Of a stretch of DNA of 64,000 nucleotides, positions 54,516 through 62,394 are shown piece after piece. The first letter of the stretch is position 1. Each line of letters begins with the position of its first letter. The stretch is from Azospirillum brasilense (GTDB lineage Bacteria; Pseudomonadota; Alphaproteobacteria; Rickettsiales; UBA3002), in the NCBI GenBank assembly GCA_003241645.1, contig QFOX01000002.1:19987-83986 (forward strand), written 5' to 3'. The notes under the pieces are model-generated. The model worked only from the letters and a program-made list of their open reading frames with translations. It did no database searches and was not told where the DNA came from. The position numbers and the translations under genes were made by a program.

Positions 54516-57500
54516 TCAAGGCCTTATGGGCAGTTGTGCACGGTCCCAGCTGGTGGCGGCCACGGCCGCGTCAAGCCACATCAGCTGGGCGTTTGCGGTC
54601 CATACAATGGCGGGGCGGATCACCCGGCCGGGATACAGCGTTTCCAGCAGCGCCACGTAAAGCTTCAATTGCAGCAGATACGCGTCGCCCACGGCGCTGG
54701 CGCTGGCGGGCACGTCGCGCCCGGTTTTGTAGTCCAGCACCACGATGGCCTCGCCCGTGTCCAACAGCAGGTCGATCCGGCCCAGCACGTCGTAGCGTTG
54801 GCCGAGGATGGTGACCGGCCCGGCGATCGTCACTTCGGCCTCGCCGCCAGCGGTGAACAGCCATGGTTCGCGATGGTACAGCGCCAGCACCTCATCCACC
54901 GCGCGCTGCTGCTGCGTGGCGTTCCAGTCCGGGCTGAGGTAGCGAATAAGATCACTTACCTGCGCATCGCTCATGCCGGGTTGCAGGAATTGCAGCACCC
55001 GGTGCAGGCGCACGCCGCGTTCGCGGGCGGATTCGCCGCGCGCCACCGCAAATGGCGCAAGGGCGGCGGGCGCGGCGGCAAGGTTGCTGGGCGACAGCAC
55101 CGAAGCGCGCGCCACGGGGGCTATCGCCGCGCGGGCCCATGTAGGAACCTCCGGCATATCCGCCATGTTCGCCGCTGCGGCCGGTGGGCGGGTGCCTGCA
55201 TCCTCATACACAACGCTGCCGTCTTCCAGCACCCGGTGGCCCGGCATGCCCTGCAGCCCGGCACGCACGGTTTCGTACCAGCATTGCGGCGAAAGCTCGC
55301 CCCGGCCGGGTGCCATGCCGAACACGTGCAATGCCTCCGCCGGGCGGGTAAGCGCCACATAGAGCAGGCGCTGGTATTCACGCAACTGCGCGGCCTTCTG
55401 GGTTTCACGCGCGCTGTCCCACAGCACCGCTTGTTTTGCCTCGTCCGACAGGGCAAGCAACGGGCAGCGCCAGCCCTCTTCCTGCTCGGCCATGCTGAAG
55501 ATCTCGCGCTTCAGGTCGGGCACGCTGGTGCTGTCCACCAGCAGCACCGCGCGCGATTCGAGCCCTTTGGAGCCATGCACGGTCATCACCCGCACATGGT
55601 CGTGCGCGCCCGCATCCATCTCGCGTTTGATCTGGCGGTCCGACCCACCGATCCACGCACAGAAATTGGCCACCGTCGGCGCGAGGGTCGCCGGCATCTG
55701 CATGGCCTGCTCTTTCAGCTCGTCGAGGATTTCATGGATTTCCGCCCCGAAGCGCAGCGCATAACGCTGGCGCGCCCTATCCACTTCCAGCACGCGCGTC
55801 AGGAACGCGTAGGGCCCCTGATCCAGCAGGGCGGCCCAGCCGCGCAGGCGCTCGGCCAGCACCGCATCCGCCTGTTCCAGTGCGTGCCACAGACTGACCG
55901 GACCACGCGGGGCGGCCAATGCTTCCAGCTGCGCACCCGACCAATCCACCAACGGCGAGCGCAGCAGTTGCGCCAGCGCCAGATCATCGTTGCGGTGGGC
56001 GCACCAGCGCATCAGCGCCAGCAGGTCGCGCACCGCGAGATGCTGCGAAAGCACCAGCCGGTCCATGCCCGCCACGGGCACGCCCGCACGTTGCAGGCAG
56101 CGCAGCAGCGGCAGCACAATGGGGTGGCGGCTGCGCGTGAGAATGAGAATGTCGCCCGCACGCCACTCACCCGAATCCAGCATGGCGCGCACATGCGCGG
56201 TCACATGTTCGGCCAGCAATTGGGCAGGGCTGCGCGTGATGCGGTATTCCAGCGGAAATTCGAACGCGGTGCGCTCGGCCTTCTCCTCGGGCTCAATGAG
56301 CGGGTGCAGCGCCACGCTGCCAATCAGTTCCGTTTTTTTAAGCCCATGTGGCTGGGGTGCACCCGCATCGCTCAGCGCGGGGCTGACATGCGGCAGCGCG
56401 GCCACGGCATCCACCACTTTCAGGATGGCATTCGCCGAACGGTAGGAATCGTTCAGGGGCCGCGTGACCAGCGGGCTTTGCGTCGGCGCAAGCAGCGCCT
56501 GCATTTCGCTGTGCTTGCGCACGTAAATATCCGGCGCGGCACCTTGGAAACTATAGATGGATTGCTTCTCGTCGCCCACCACGAACAGGCTGCGCGGCAC
56601 GCCGCCCGCGCCCACGCCCTGCGTGCTGGCGACCAGTTCTTCCACCAGCGCATGGGCGATGCGCCACTGCTCGCTGGACGTATCCTGCGCCTCGTCGATC
56701 AGCAGGTGGTCGATGCGGTGATCGAGCTTGCTCATGACCCAGCCGACGCTGCCATCCAGCGTCAGCAGCCGGCGCGTGGCGATGATGAGGTCTTCGTAAT
56801 CCAGCACGCTGCGCTCGGCCTTGGCCATGGCGTACAGCCCCAGCACCTGCCGGGCCAGCAGTGCCGCGGCGAAGGATTCCTCCGCCAGCGCGAGCGATGC
56901 CTGCGCCGCCACGAACCGTTCGGCCAGCGCCATGCCGTGCTGAATGGCATCGTCCAGCGCGCTGTTCTGGCGGGCGGCATATTTGCCAAGGTTGGAAATC
57001 GGCGTGCGGGCGGATTTGGTCAGCCAACAATCCAGCCACAGCTCCTGCAGGGTCGCCCACTGCTCGGGCGGGGTAGCCAGCCATTGCTCCACCCGCGCGG
57101 CGAAGTCTTTCAGGTATTGGGGTTTTTCACGCTGAAGCTCGGGCAACGCCGCACGCAGCGCGGCCAGCTGGCTTGCGGTGAACCCATGCATGGCCGCGTG
57201 CAGCAGCTCGCCCTCGCTGGCATCCTCGGCCACGCCGGCCATGGCGTAAAGCCGCGTGCGGTAAGTGGCGGCATCCGCCCCGGCCCATGCGGCTTCCCAC
57301 TGGGCGCGCTTATCGAGCATGGTCTTCAACAGCGCGTCGAACCGCTGTTCGCCGCTGCGTTCGGCCAGCAGCGCGATGGATGCGGCCACGGAATCGTCCA
57401 TGCCCCCGGGGTTCGAAAGCAGCCGGTGCTTCACCTGCTGGCGCAGCGCGGCAGCCTGCGCGTCGTCGGCCACGGTGAAATGCGGCGGCACCTGCGCCTC

Positions 57501-57899
57501 GAGCGGAAAGGCGCGCAATACCTGCTGGCAGAAGCCGTGGATGGTGGTGAGCTGCACGCCACCGGCGTGGCTGTCCAGCACCTGCCCGAAAAGCGTGCGG
57601 GCACGCTGCATGATGACCGTATCCGCAGAAAAACCGATCAACTCATCGACCGTTTTTTGGCAGGTCTCATCGCTGGCCAGTAGCAGGCCACGCAGCGCAT
57701 TCACCACGCGGGCGCGCATTTCACCCGCCGCGGCCTTGGTGTAGGTAATGCAGCAGATGCGCTCGGGCGGCACGCCCAACAGGAGCAGGCGCACCACCTG
57801 CCGGGTGAGCTGGTAGGTCTTGCCGCTGCCCGCATTCGCACTGATCCATTGCGAACCGATCGGCGTAAGTGGCTGGATTTGCTGTGTTACGGCTGACAT
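54516..57899 (-). CDS. addA: Double-strand break repair helicase-nuclease AddA
   Basis: UvrD-type helicase plus RecB-type nuclease of about 1127 residues, the counterpart of RecB. Walker A is ISANAGSGKTYQLT; motif II LLIDEAQDTSS; motif III VVGDEKQSIYSFQGA; motif V VMTVHGSKGLE. The C-terminal nuclease has GRIDLLLDTGEAIVVLDYKTG and LQLKLYVALLE. The start may be 57899, 57917 or 57947 (none has a clear ribosome site). Its partner addB, normally just upstream, is absent: the upstream gene is a divergent DUF1465-like gene. Confidence 0.95.
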   Translation of the reverse strand: MSAVTQQIQPLTPIGSQWISANAGSGKTYQLTRQVVRLLLLGVPPERICCITYTKAAAGEMRARVVNALRGLLLASDETCQKTVDELIGFSADTVIMQRARTLFGQVLDSHAGGVQLTTIHGFCQQVLRAFPLEAQVPPHFTVADDAQAAALRQQVKHRLLSNPGGMDDSVAASIALLAERSGEQRFDALLKTMLDKRAQWEAAWAGADAATYRTRLYAMAGVAEDASEGELLHAAMHGFTASQLAALRAALPELQREKPQYLKDFAARVEQWLATPPEQWATLQELWLDCWLTKSARTPISNLGKYAARQNSALDDAIQHGMALAERFVAAQASLALAEESFAAALLARQVLGLYAMAKAERSVLDYEDLIIATRRLLTLDGSVGWVMSKLDHRIDHLLIDEAQDTSSEQWRIAHALVEELVASTQGVGAGGVPRSLFVVGDEKQSIYSFQGAAPDIYVRKHSEMQALLAPTQSPLVTRPLNDSYRSANAILKVVDAVAALPHVSPALSDAGAPQPHGLKKTELIGSVALHPLIEPEEKAERTAFEFPLEYRITRSPAQLLAEHVTAHVRAMLDSGEWRAGDILILTRSRHPIVLPLLRCLQRAGVPVAGMDRLVLSQHLAVRDLLALMRWCAHRNDDLALAQLLRSPLVDWSGAQLEALAAPRGPVSLWHALEQADAVLAERLRGWAALLDQGPYAFLTRVLEVDRARQRYALRFGAEIHEILDELKEQAMQMPATLAPTVANFCAWIGGSDRQIKREMDAGAHDHVRVMTVHGSKGLESRAVLLVDSTSVPDLKREIFSMAEQEEGWRCPLLALSDEAKQAVLWDSARETQKAAQLREYQRLLYVALTRPAEALHVFGMAPGRGELSPQCWYETVRAGLQGMPGHRVLEDGSVVYEDAGTRPPAAAANMADMPEVPTWARAAIAPVARASVLSPSNLAAAPAALAPFAVARGESARERGVRLHRVLQFLQPGMSDAQVSDLIRYLSPDWNATQQQRAVDEVLALYHREPWLFTAGGEAEVTIAGPVTILGQRYDVLGRIDLLLDTGEAIVVLDYKTGRDVPASASAVGDAYLLQLKLYVALLETLYPGRVIRPAIVWTANAQLMWLDAAVAATSWDRAQLPIRP

Positions 57900-58014
57900 G
57901 CGCGGGGCGGATTCCATGGCGGGGTTTAACCAATTCTTTACTAGCATTTGCTAGGCTGAAGGGAAGCAAAGATCGCGCGGCAAGACGCGATACATCATAC
58001 AGGGGATGGAAATT

Positions 58015-58440
58015 ATGCGCCCGATCGCACATGCCGGTGAAGCCGGAAATCAATTGCTCTTCCTGCCCGGCGTCTTCAATGAAACGCTCGCCCTGCTGTT
58101 CGATGCACACCATTATTTCCAGTCGCGCGGGGTGGAAGAACAGGCGGGCCTGCCCGCCGGTGAACGCGCCATCTATGCCAGCGAGATGACCCGCGTGACC
58201 ATGCGCCTGACCAGCGTGATGGCGTGGATCATGGTGCGCCGCGCTATCCATGCCGGGCGCATCGAGCAGGAAAAAGCCGCGGTGGAATACCGCCTCGACG
58301 GCACCGAGATCTGCCTGCAGCACTCCAGCGAAACCATCGAGCAGCTGCCCTATTACCTTGGTTACCTCGCCGATCGCTCGCGCCATCTGTACGAGCGCGT
58401 GCACCGGCTGGACGCACTCGCCTACGGCCAGATGCACTAA
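58015..58440 (+). CDS. DUF1465-like protein
   Basis: A 141-144-residue helical protein: FNETLALLFDAHHYFQSRG, MTRVTMRLTSVMAWIMVRRAI and EIEQ-type ending IEQLPYYLGYLADRSRHLYE. The MRLT-xx-MAW-xx-xRRA block matches the alphaproteobacterial DUF1465 family, of unknown function. ATG at 58015 is better spaced from CAGGGG than the one at 58006. Divergent from addA. Confidence 0.75.
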   Translation: MRPIAHAGEAGNQLLFLPGVFNETLALLFDAHHYFQSRGVEEQAGLPAGERAIYASEMTRVTMRLTSVMAWIMVRRAIHAGRIEQEKAAVEYRLDGTEICLQHSSETIEQLPYYLGYLADRSRHLYERVHRLDALAYGQMH

Positions 58441-58443
58441 GGT

Positions 58444-58486
58444 TTCACCGAACTGTCACATAACTTTCGGCCCCACGCGCTATACT
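58444..58486 (+). promoter_or_regulatory. Candidate PhoB/OmpR-type site and promoter for the 58514 gene
   Basis: TTTCACCGAACTGTCAC holds TCAC cores at 58445 and 58456, 11 bp apart; an in-phase weaker third unit (CTTTCGG) follows. TATACT (58481-58486) starts 21 bp after the second unit and predicts a start near 58493, 20 bp before the GTG start codon. Confidence 0.6.
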
Positions 58487-58513
58487 ACAGAGTGAAATAC
58501 TGTAGGTAATCCC

Positions 58514-59707
58514 GTGTCCGACACACTGCATCGCATGGCTGGCTTCTCCGGCACCCCGCAAGGGGCAGTCGGTGCTGCGCCTGCGACCAGCATTACCATT
58601 CAGCCCGCCGCACGCACCGCGCAGCCGCCAGTGCTGAACCTGCCCACCCGGCAGGTCGCCCAAGCGCAGGACGAAGCAGCGCAGGCAAGCGCCCCGGGCG
58701 GCGAGATCGTCAGCACCAGCCGCGAGATCAATTGGGGCAGCGTGGTCAAAGGCGCGGCCATTGTCGCAGGCGTGGTGCTTGTGGGCGTAGTCGGGTTCGC
58801 GTTCCTTAGTGGCGCAGTTACGGGATTGGTCGGCGGCATCGCGGCCGATAGCCTGGTTGGCGCCACCATTACGGGCACGGCGAATATTCTTGGGCCCTTG
58901 GGCACCGCCATTGGCAATGCCGCAAGCTACACCTTTAACTTTGCCGGTGGCGCGCTTGGCGAATTCGGCAGCATGCTGTTCGGTAGTTCCGCCGCCACGG
59001 GCGCCGCTGCCGCCAGCACCGCCACGGTGAGCGCCGAGCATGCGGGCGCCATTGGCAGTGCGGTGGGTGCTGCGGGTGCGGGGGCCGCCGTGGCCGTGGC
59101 CGCACCGATCGCGGCAAAATCCATCGCCGCGCTGCCCATGACCGAAACCATCGCGCATCACAGCCCCATTACCCAGACCGTGCCCGTGACCGGGCTGGAA
59201 GACGGCTCGCTCGCCAGTGCGCTGACCGCGAAGAAAAAAGTCGCCATGTTCCAGACCGGCTTCGTCGGCGGCGACCATGCGCACGCCGATTCGGTGCCGG
59301 ACATGGCCGAGATCCCCGAGATCCCCGAAGAACAGGTGGCAAGCCACAGCACCGCGAACGCCAAGGCCGTGGCCAGCAAGATCATTCACCATGCCGGTCA
59401 TAGCGCCGAGGCGGCCCATCATGGTGCGGAAGCGCCCGACACGGCAGACATGCCCGACGGTGTAGAAAATACCGAGAAACGCCGCAGCAGCGCCGCCGTG
59501 AACCGCGCGGGCGACAACACCCGCGCATGGGTCGAGCGCACGCGTTCCGACAAACAAGCACCGCGCGCCGGTTTCGCCGCCACCATTCGCCCCGATCCCG
59601 CGGCGCAAACGCAGCCTGCCATCACGCCGCGCACCACCGAATTCGCCACCCAGCTGGAAGCCGAACGCGCCGCGCTGGATGCGGCCCTCGCCCAGCCCGC
59701 ACGCTAG
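58514..59707 (+). CDS. Unknown protein with Gly/Ala hydrophobic core
   Basis: A 397-residue protein (GTG start) that I do not recognise. A polar Ala/Pro/Gln N-terminus (~1-75) precedes a strongly hydrophobic Gly/Ala region (~78-205) with glycine-zipper-like spacing and two or three possible membrane segments (VVKGAAIVAGVVLVGVVGFAFL, then AIGSAVGAAGAGAAVAVAAP). The C-terminal half is hydrophilic, with a His-rich part (IIHHAGHSAEAAHHG) and ends AALAQPAR. No signal peptide. Layout resembles the protein at 3384-3953 (Gly/Ala hydrophobic segments and a charged Ala-rich tail), though sequences do not align by eye. Confidence 0.75.
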   Translation: MSDTLHRMAGFSGTPQGAVGAAPATSITIQPAARTAQPPVLNLPTRQVAQAQDEAAQASAPGGEIVSTSREINWGSVVKGAAIVAGVVLVGVVGFAFLSGAVTGLVGGIAADSLVGATITGTANILGPLGTAIGNAASYTFNFAGGALGEFGSMLFGSSAATGAAAASTATVSAEHAGAIGSAVGAAGAGAAVAVAAPIAAKSIAALPMTETIAHHSPITQTVPVTGLEDGSLASALTAKKKVAMFQTGFVGGDHAHADSVPDMAEIPEIPEEQVASHSTANAKAVASKIIHHAGHSAEAAHHGAEAPDTADMPDGVENTEKRRSSAAVNRAGDNTRAWVERTRSDKQAPRAGFAATIRPDPAAQTQPAITPRTTEFATQLEAERAALDAALAQPAR

Positions 59708-59740
59708 GCCATTTGGCCGCACTGTTGCCGCCACGCTACT

Positions 59741-59804
59741 TCACGCAACTGTCACTAAAATTGTAGGGAACCTTCACGGAATCGTCACAAATCGATGGTA
59801 TACC
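59741..59804 (+). promoter_or_regulatory. Phased array of 11-bp TCAC repeats upstream of the 59827 gene
   Basis: TCAC cores at 59741, 59752, 59774 and 59785: spacings 11, 22 and 11, so all lie on one 11-bp lattice with one degenerate slot at 59763. TATACC (59799-59804) follows 10 bp after the last unit, the spacing seen in classical Pho promoters. Confidence 0.6.
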
Positions 59805-59826
59805 TGAGAATAAGGAAACACCCTTT

Positions 59827-60120
59827 TTGAATGAGCCTCGCATGAGCATCAACGACAGCATCGCCCAACTCGCCGCCGACAAGGATTTCACCTTCCGTGG
59901 CCCGACGACGGCAACGGCCATTGGTGGCAGCGAACAGGCCCGCAGCTTCGCGCAACAGATGCTTCAGGAAGTGGCCGTACTCTCCGGCCCCGCCCAGCAG
60001 GCGGCACTTGGCGCAATGCCTGGCATCGTCTTTGGGGACCCCATGATCGGCGCGGCTGGCGCCATCGCCGGTGCGGTCAACGGCATGTTCGGCGGCAAAG
60101 GCAAGGGCCGCAGCGTTTAA
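59827..60120 (+). CDS. Unknown small glycine-rich protein
   Basis: About 92-97 residues. AAGGA lies 10 bp before a TTG codon at 59827; the ATG at 59842 (MSINDSIAQLAADKDFTFRG) is the alternative start and lacks a ribosome site. The C-terminal third is a Gly/Ala hydrophobic segment (DPMIGAAGAIAGAVNGMFGG) with a basic end KGKGRSV. Not recognised. It has its own promoter and terminator and follows the other unknown gene at 58514. Confidence 0.65.
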   Translation: MNEPRMSINDSIAQLAADKDFTFRGPTTATAIGGSEQARSFAQQMLQEVAVLSGPAQQAALGAMPGIVFGDPMIGAAGAIAGAVNGMFGGKGKGRSV

Positions 60121-60155
60121 CCGATTTTTTTCTGATCTCTCTCCTGAAAAACTAA

Positions 60156-60181
60156 GGGCCCCGGTTGGGGCCCTTTTTTTA
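60156..60181. terminator. Bidirectional terminator between the 59827 gene and phaR
   Basis: GGGCCCC-GGTT-GGGGCCC followed by seven T on the plus strand; on the minus strand the same hairpin is followed by TTAGTTTTT. Serves two convergent genes. Confidence 0.9.
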
Positions 60182-60204
60182 TTCAGTGCATGGTCGCGCG
60201 AAGC

Positions 60205-60684
60205 TTATTTCTTCTTCGGCGCTTCGAACGGCGTGAACATGCTGAACGCTTTGGTGAACAGCTCCATGTTCTGCTTGCCGATCTCTTCCAACTGGTGGCT
60301 GAACTGGCCGAAGCTGCCCATGGTGCCCATGCCCATCACTTCGCGCATCTTCTCCTGGTTCTTCATGAAGGTCTGCATGCTGCTCTCAAGGTAGTGCGGC
60401 ACGAAGTCTTTCAGTGAATTGTCGTAGAAGCCAATGATAGAGCGCAGGAAGTTCACCGGCAGCAGGCTTTCGCCTTTGCCTTCCTGTTCAAAGATGATCT
60501 GCGTGAGGATCTGGCGGGTCAGGTCTTCGCCGGATTTCGCATCGTACACGATGAATTCCGAGCCTTCCTTGACCATGTCGCACAGGTCTTCGAGCGTGAC
60601 GTAGCTCGAGGTGTCGGTGTTGTACAAGCGGCGGTTGGCGTATTTCTTGATGACGATCGGCTCAACCTGCGTTTTCTTGTTCAT
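60205..60684 (-). CDS. phaR: Polyhydroxyalkanoate synthesis repressor PhaR
   Basis: A 159-residue regulator. VIKKYANRRLYNTDTSSYVTLEDL is the PHB/PHA DNA-binding N-terminal domain, followed by the PHB-accumulation domain (LLPVNFLRSIIGFYDNSL). PhaR binds PHB and represses phasin and synthesis genes. AGAGGAAC precedes the ATG. It diverges from the phasin-like/phaC genes, whose control region it probably binds. Confidence 0.95.
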   Translation of the reverse strand: MNKKTQVEPIVIKKYANRRLYNTDTSSYVTLEDLCDMVKEGSEFIVYDAKSGEDLTRQILTQIIFEQEGKGESLLPVNFLRSIIGFYDNSLKDFVPHYLESSMQTFMKNQEKMREVMGMGTMGSFGQFSHQLEEIGKQNMELFTKAFSMFTPFEAPKKK

Positions 60685-60769
60685 ACTGTTCCTCTAAGAT
60701 TTGCTTGGACTATAAGGGACTCATGGCCTAGCATTCCCATACCCCATTGGCAAGTTTTAGGAGTAGCGA

Positions 60770-61171
60770 ATGGTATGCGCCACCCCCGACCCGACACAAA
60801 TGGCCCAGGAATTCCTGAAGCAATGGCAAAAGCAGATCACCCAGGCCATGACCGATCCCGACGCGATCCGCGCCTCGCTGGAGGCCATGCAGCAGTTCTA
60901 CCGCGCACCGGCGGCGGAGCCGTCGCATGATGCGCGCACCCGACGCCCTGCCCCTGCACCTGATGCTGCTGATGATGCAATCCGGCATCTCACCCAGCGT
61001 GTGGAGCAGCTCGAGCAATCCGTTCGCCGCCTTTCTGCCGCGCTGGATGCAGCCCAAAAGCCCGCTCGAGCAAAGCATGGACGCGTGGCAAAGCCAGTGG
61101 CAGCAAAGCAGCGACCAGCTAAGCGCGCTGCTGAACCAGTGGCTAAGCCCAAGCGAAAGCCAAAAAAATAA
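60770..61171 (+). CDS. Phasin / PhaE-like small protein overlapping phaC
   Basis: A 133-residue protein. N-terminal amphipathic helix (MAQEFLKQWQKQITQAM, then DPDAIRASLEAMQQFYRAP), a short coiled-coil ([20 protein letters not shown]) and a Lys/Ala/Pro-rich basic tail ([16 protein letters not shown]). This is the layout of phasin-like or class III synthase accessory proteins. AGGAG 6 bp before the ATG strongly supports translation. Its last 245 bp overlap the start of the phaC frame in another phase. Exact family not recognised. Confidence 0.65.
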   Translation: MVCATPDPTQMAQEFLKQWQKQITQAMTDPDAIRASLEAMQQFYRAPAAEPSHDARTRRPAPAPDAADDAIRHLTQRVEQLEQSVRRLSAALDAAQKPARAKHGRVAKPVAAKQRPAKRAAEPVAKPKRKPKK

Positions 61172-62297
61172 CCGTCATTCCCGCGCAGGCGGGAATCCAG
61201 AGCGTGGTGCAACAAACTCACCGCATCGCCCGTGGCAGGAGATCCCTGCCTTCGCAGGGATGACACATTTTTTCTCTTCGCTATCGGAACAGGCAGCCGA
61301 GCAGACCACCGCGTTCATGCAGGGCATGCAAAGCTACCTGAGTGCCGATTACGAGCCACCGCGCATGGACTACCCCGTGCTGTGGCAGCGCGGCAGCGCC
61401 CGCCTGCTGGACCTTGCCCCCGAAGCGACCGACGCACTGGCCGTGCTGTGCGTGCCATCGCTCATCAACACCGCGCGCGTGCTGGACCTGACGCATGAAC
61501 ACAGCTTCGTACGCCACCTGAAAGCGCAGGGCTTCCGTCCGCTTATTCTGGATTGGGGAACGCCCCGCGCGGCCGAGGCCGATTTCACCACCGCCGATTA
61601 CATGACCGGCTACGCCATCGACGCGCTGCGCGAATTGCGCGAGCAGCATGACGGCCCCATCGCCCTGCTGGGCTACTGCATGGGCGGTATCTTCAGTGTG
61701 GCCATGGCGCAGCTTGCGCCTCTGTTCGTGGATGCGCTGGTGCTGCTCGCCACGCCGTGGGATTTCTCGGCCGAGGACACGCCGCGCGTGCTGCTGGAGC
61801 CCGCCACCCAGACCATGTTCCGCCAGTGGATCGGCAGCATGAACCCCGTGCCGCCGATGGTGACGCAAACGCTGTTCCACCTCATTGATCCGTGGCGCAT
61901 CCAGCAGAAATATGCCCGCTTCCCGCTGATGGACGAGGCCGAACGCGCGCATTTCCTTGCGGTGGAACATTGGGTGAATGACGGCGTGCCGCTGACGCAG
62001 GCGGTGGCGCAGGAATGCCTGGTGGACTGGCCGCACGGCAACATCCTGCACCGCCACCAGTGGAAGGTGGGCCGCCGCTGGATCGAGCCAGCAAGCATCA
62101 CCTGCCCCACACTGGCGGTCATTCCCGCCAACGACCTGATCGTGCCCAAAGGCTGCGCCCTGCCGCTGACCCGCGAGATACCCCGCTGCGACGTGATCAT
62201 GCCGGATGCCGGGCATGTGAGCATGGTGTGCGGTCGCCGCGCCAAAACGCAAATGTGGCAACCGGTCACGCAGTGGCTGAATAGCAAGTTCGCGTAA
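60927..62297 (+). CDS. phaC: PHA synthase-like alpha/beta hydrolase with in-frame repeat
   Basis: A 456-residue polymerase-type alpha/beta hydrolase. [16 protein letters not shown] opens the N-terminal segment; the catalytic domain has [22 protein letters not shown], the lipase-like box [11 protein letters not shown] with nucleophile Cys, the Asp region [11 protein letters not shown] and the His in DAGHVSMV. Residues ~83-113 are encoded by an R1 repeat ([10 protein letters not shown] ... IPAFAGMT) between the N-terminal segment and the catalytic core. GGAG lies 7 bp before the ATG at 60927, inside the phasin-like gene. A start at 61260, inside the repeat, would give a 345-residue form. Confidence 0.82.
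   Translation: MMRAPDALPLHLMLLMMQSGISPSVWSSSSNPFAAFLPRWMQPKSPLEQSMDAWQSQWQQSSDQLSALLNQWLSPSESQKNNRHSRAGGNPERGATNSPHRPWQEIPAFAGMTHFFSSLSEQAAEQTTAFMQGMQSYLSADYEPPRMDYPVLWQRGSARLLDLAPEATDALAVLCVPSLINTARVLDLTHEHSFVRHLKAQGFRPLILDWGTPRAAEADFTTADYMTGYAIDALRELREQHDGPIALLGYCMGGIFSVAMAQLAPLFVDALVLLATPWDFSAEDTPRVLLEPATQTMFRQWIGSMNPVPPMVTQTLFHLIDPWRIQQKYARFPLMDEAERAHFLAVEHWVNDGVPLTQAVAQECLVDWPHGNILHRHQWKVGRRWIEPASITCPTLAVIPANDLIVPKGCALPLTREIPRCDVIMPDAGHVSMVCGRRAKTQMWQPVTQWLNSKFA
61174..61264. repeat. R1 palindromic repeat inside phaC
   Basis: Begins GTCATTCCCGCGCAGGCGGG and ends GATCCCTGCCTTCGCAGGGATGAC, both ends self-complementary. It starts 2 bp after the stop of the phasin-like gene and is open in the phaC frame. 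Confidence 0.88.
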
Positions 62298-62394
62298 CTA
62301 TACATGTTTGCAATGCCGCACTGCACACCCAGCGGGTTTACTTCCGCGTGCATGCCGCCTACATACTCCGCAACCTCGCACACGGAGAATGCAC

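Noticed and set aside
54534..57683. A 1049-codon plus-strand open frame
   Set aside because: Antisense to addA, with no recognisable domain and shadow-like composition.
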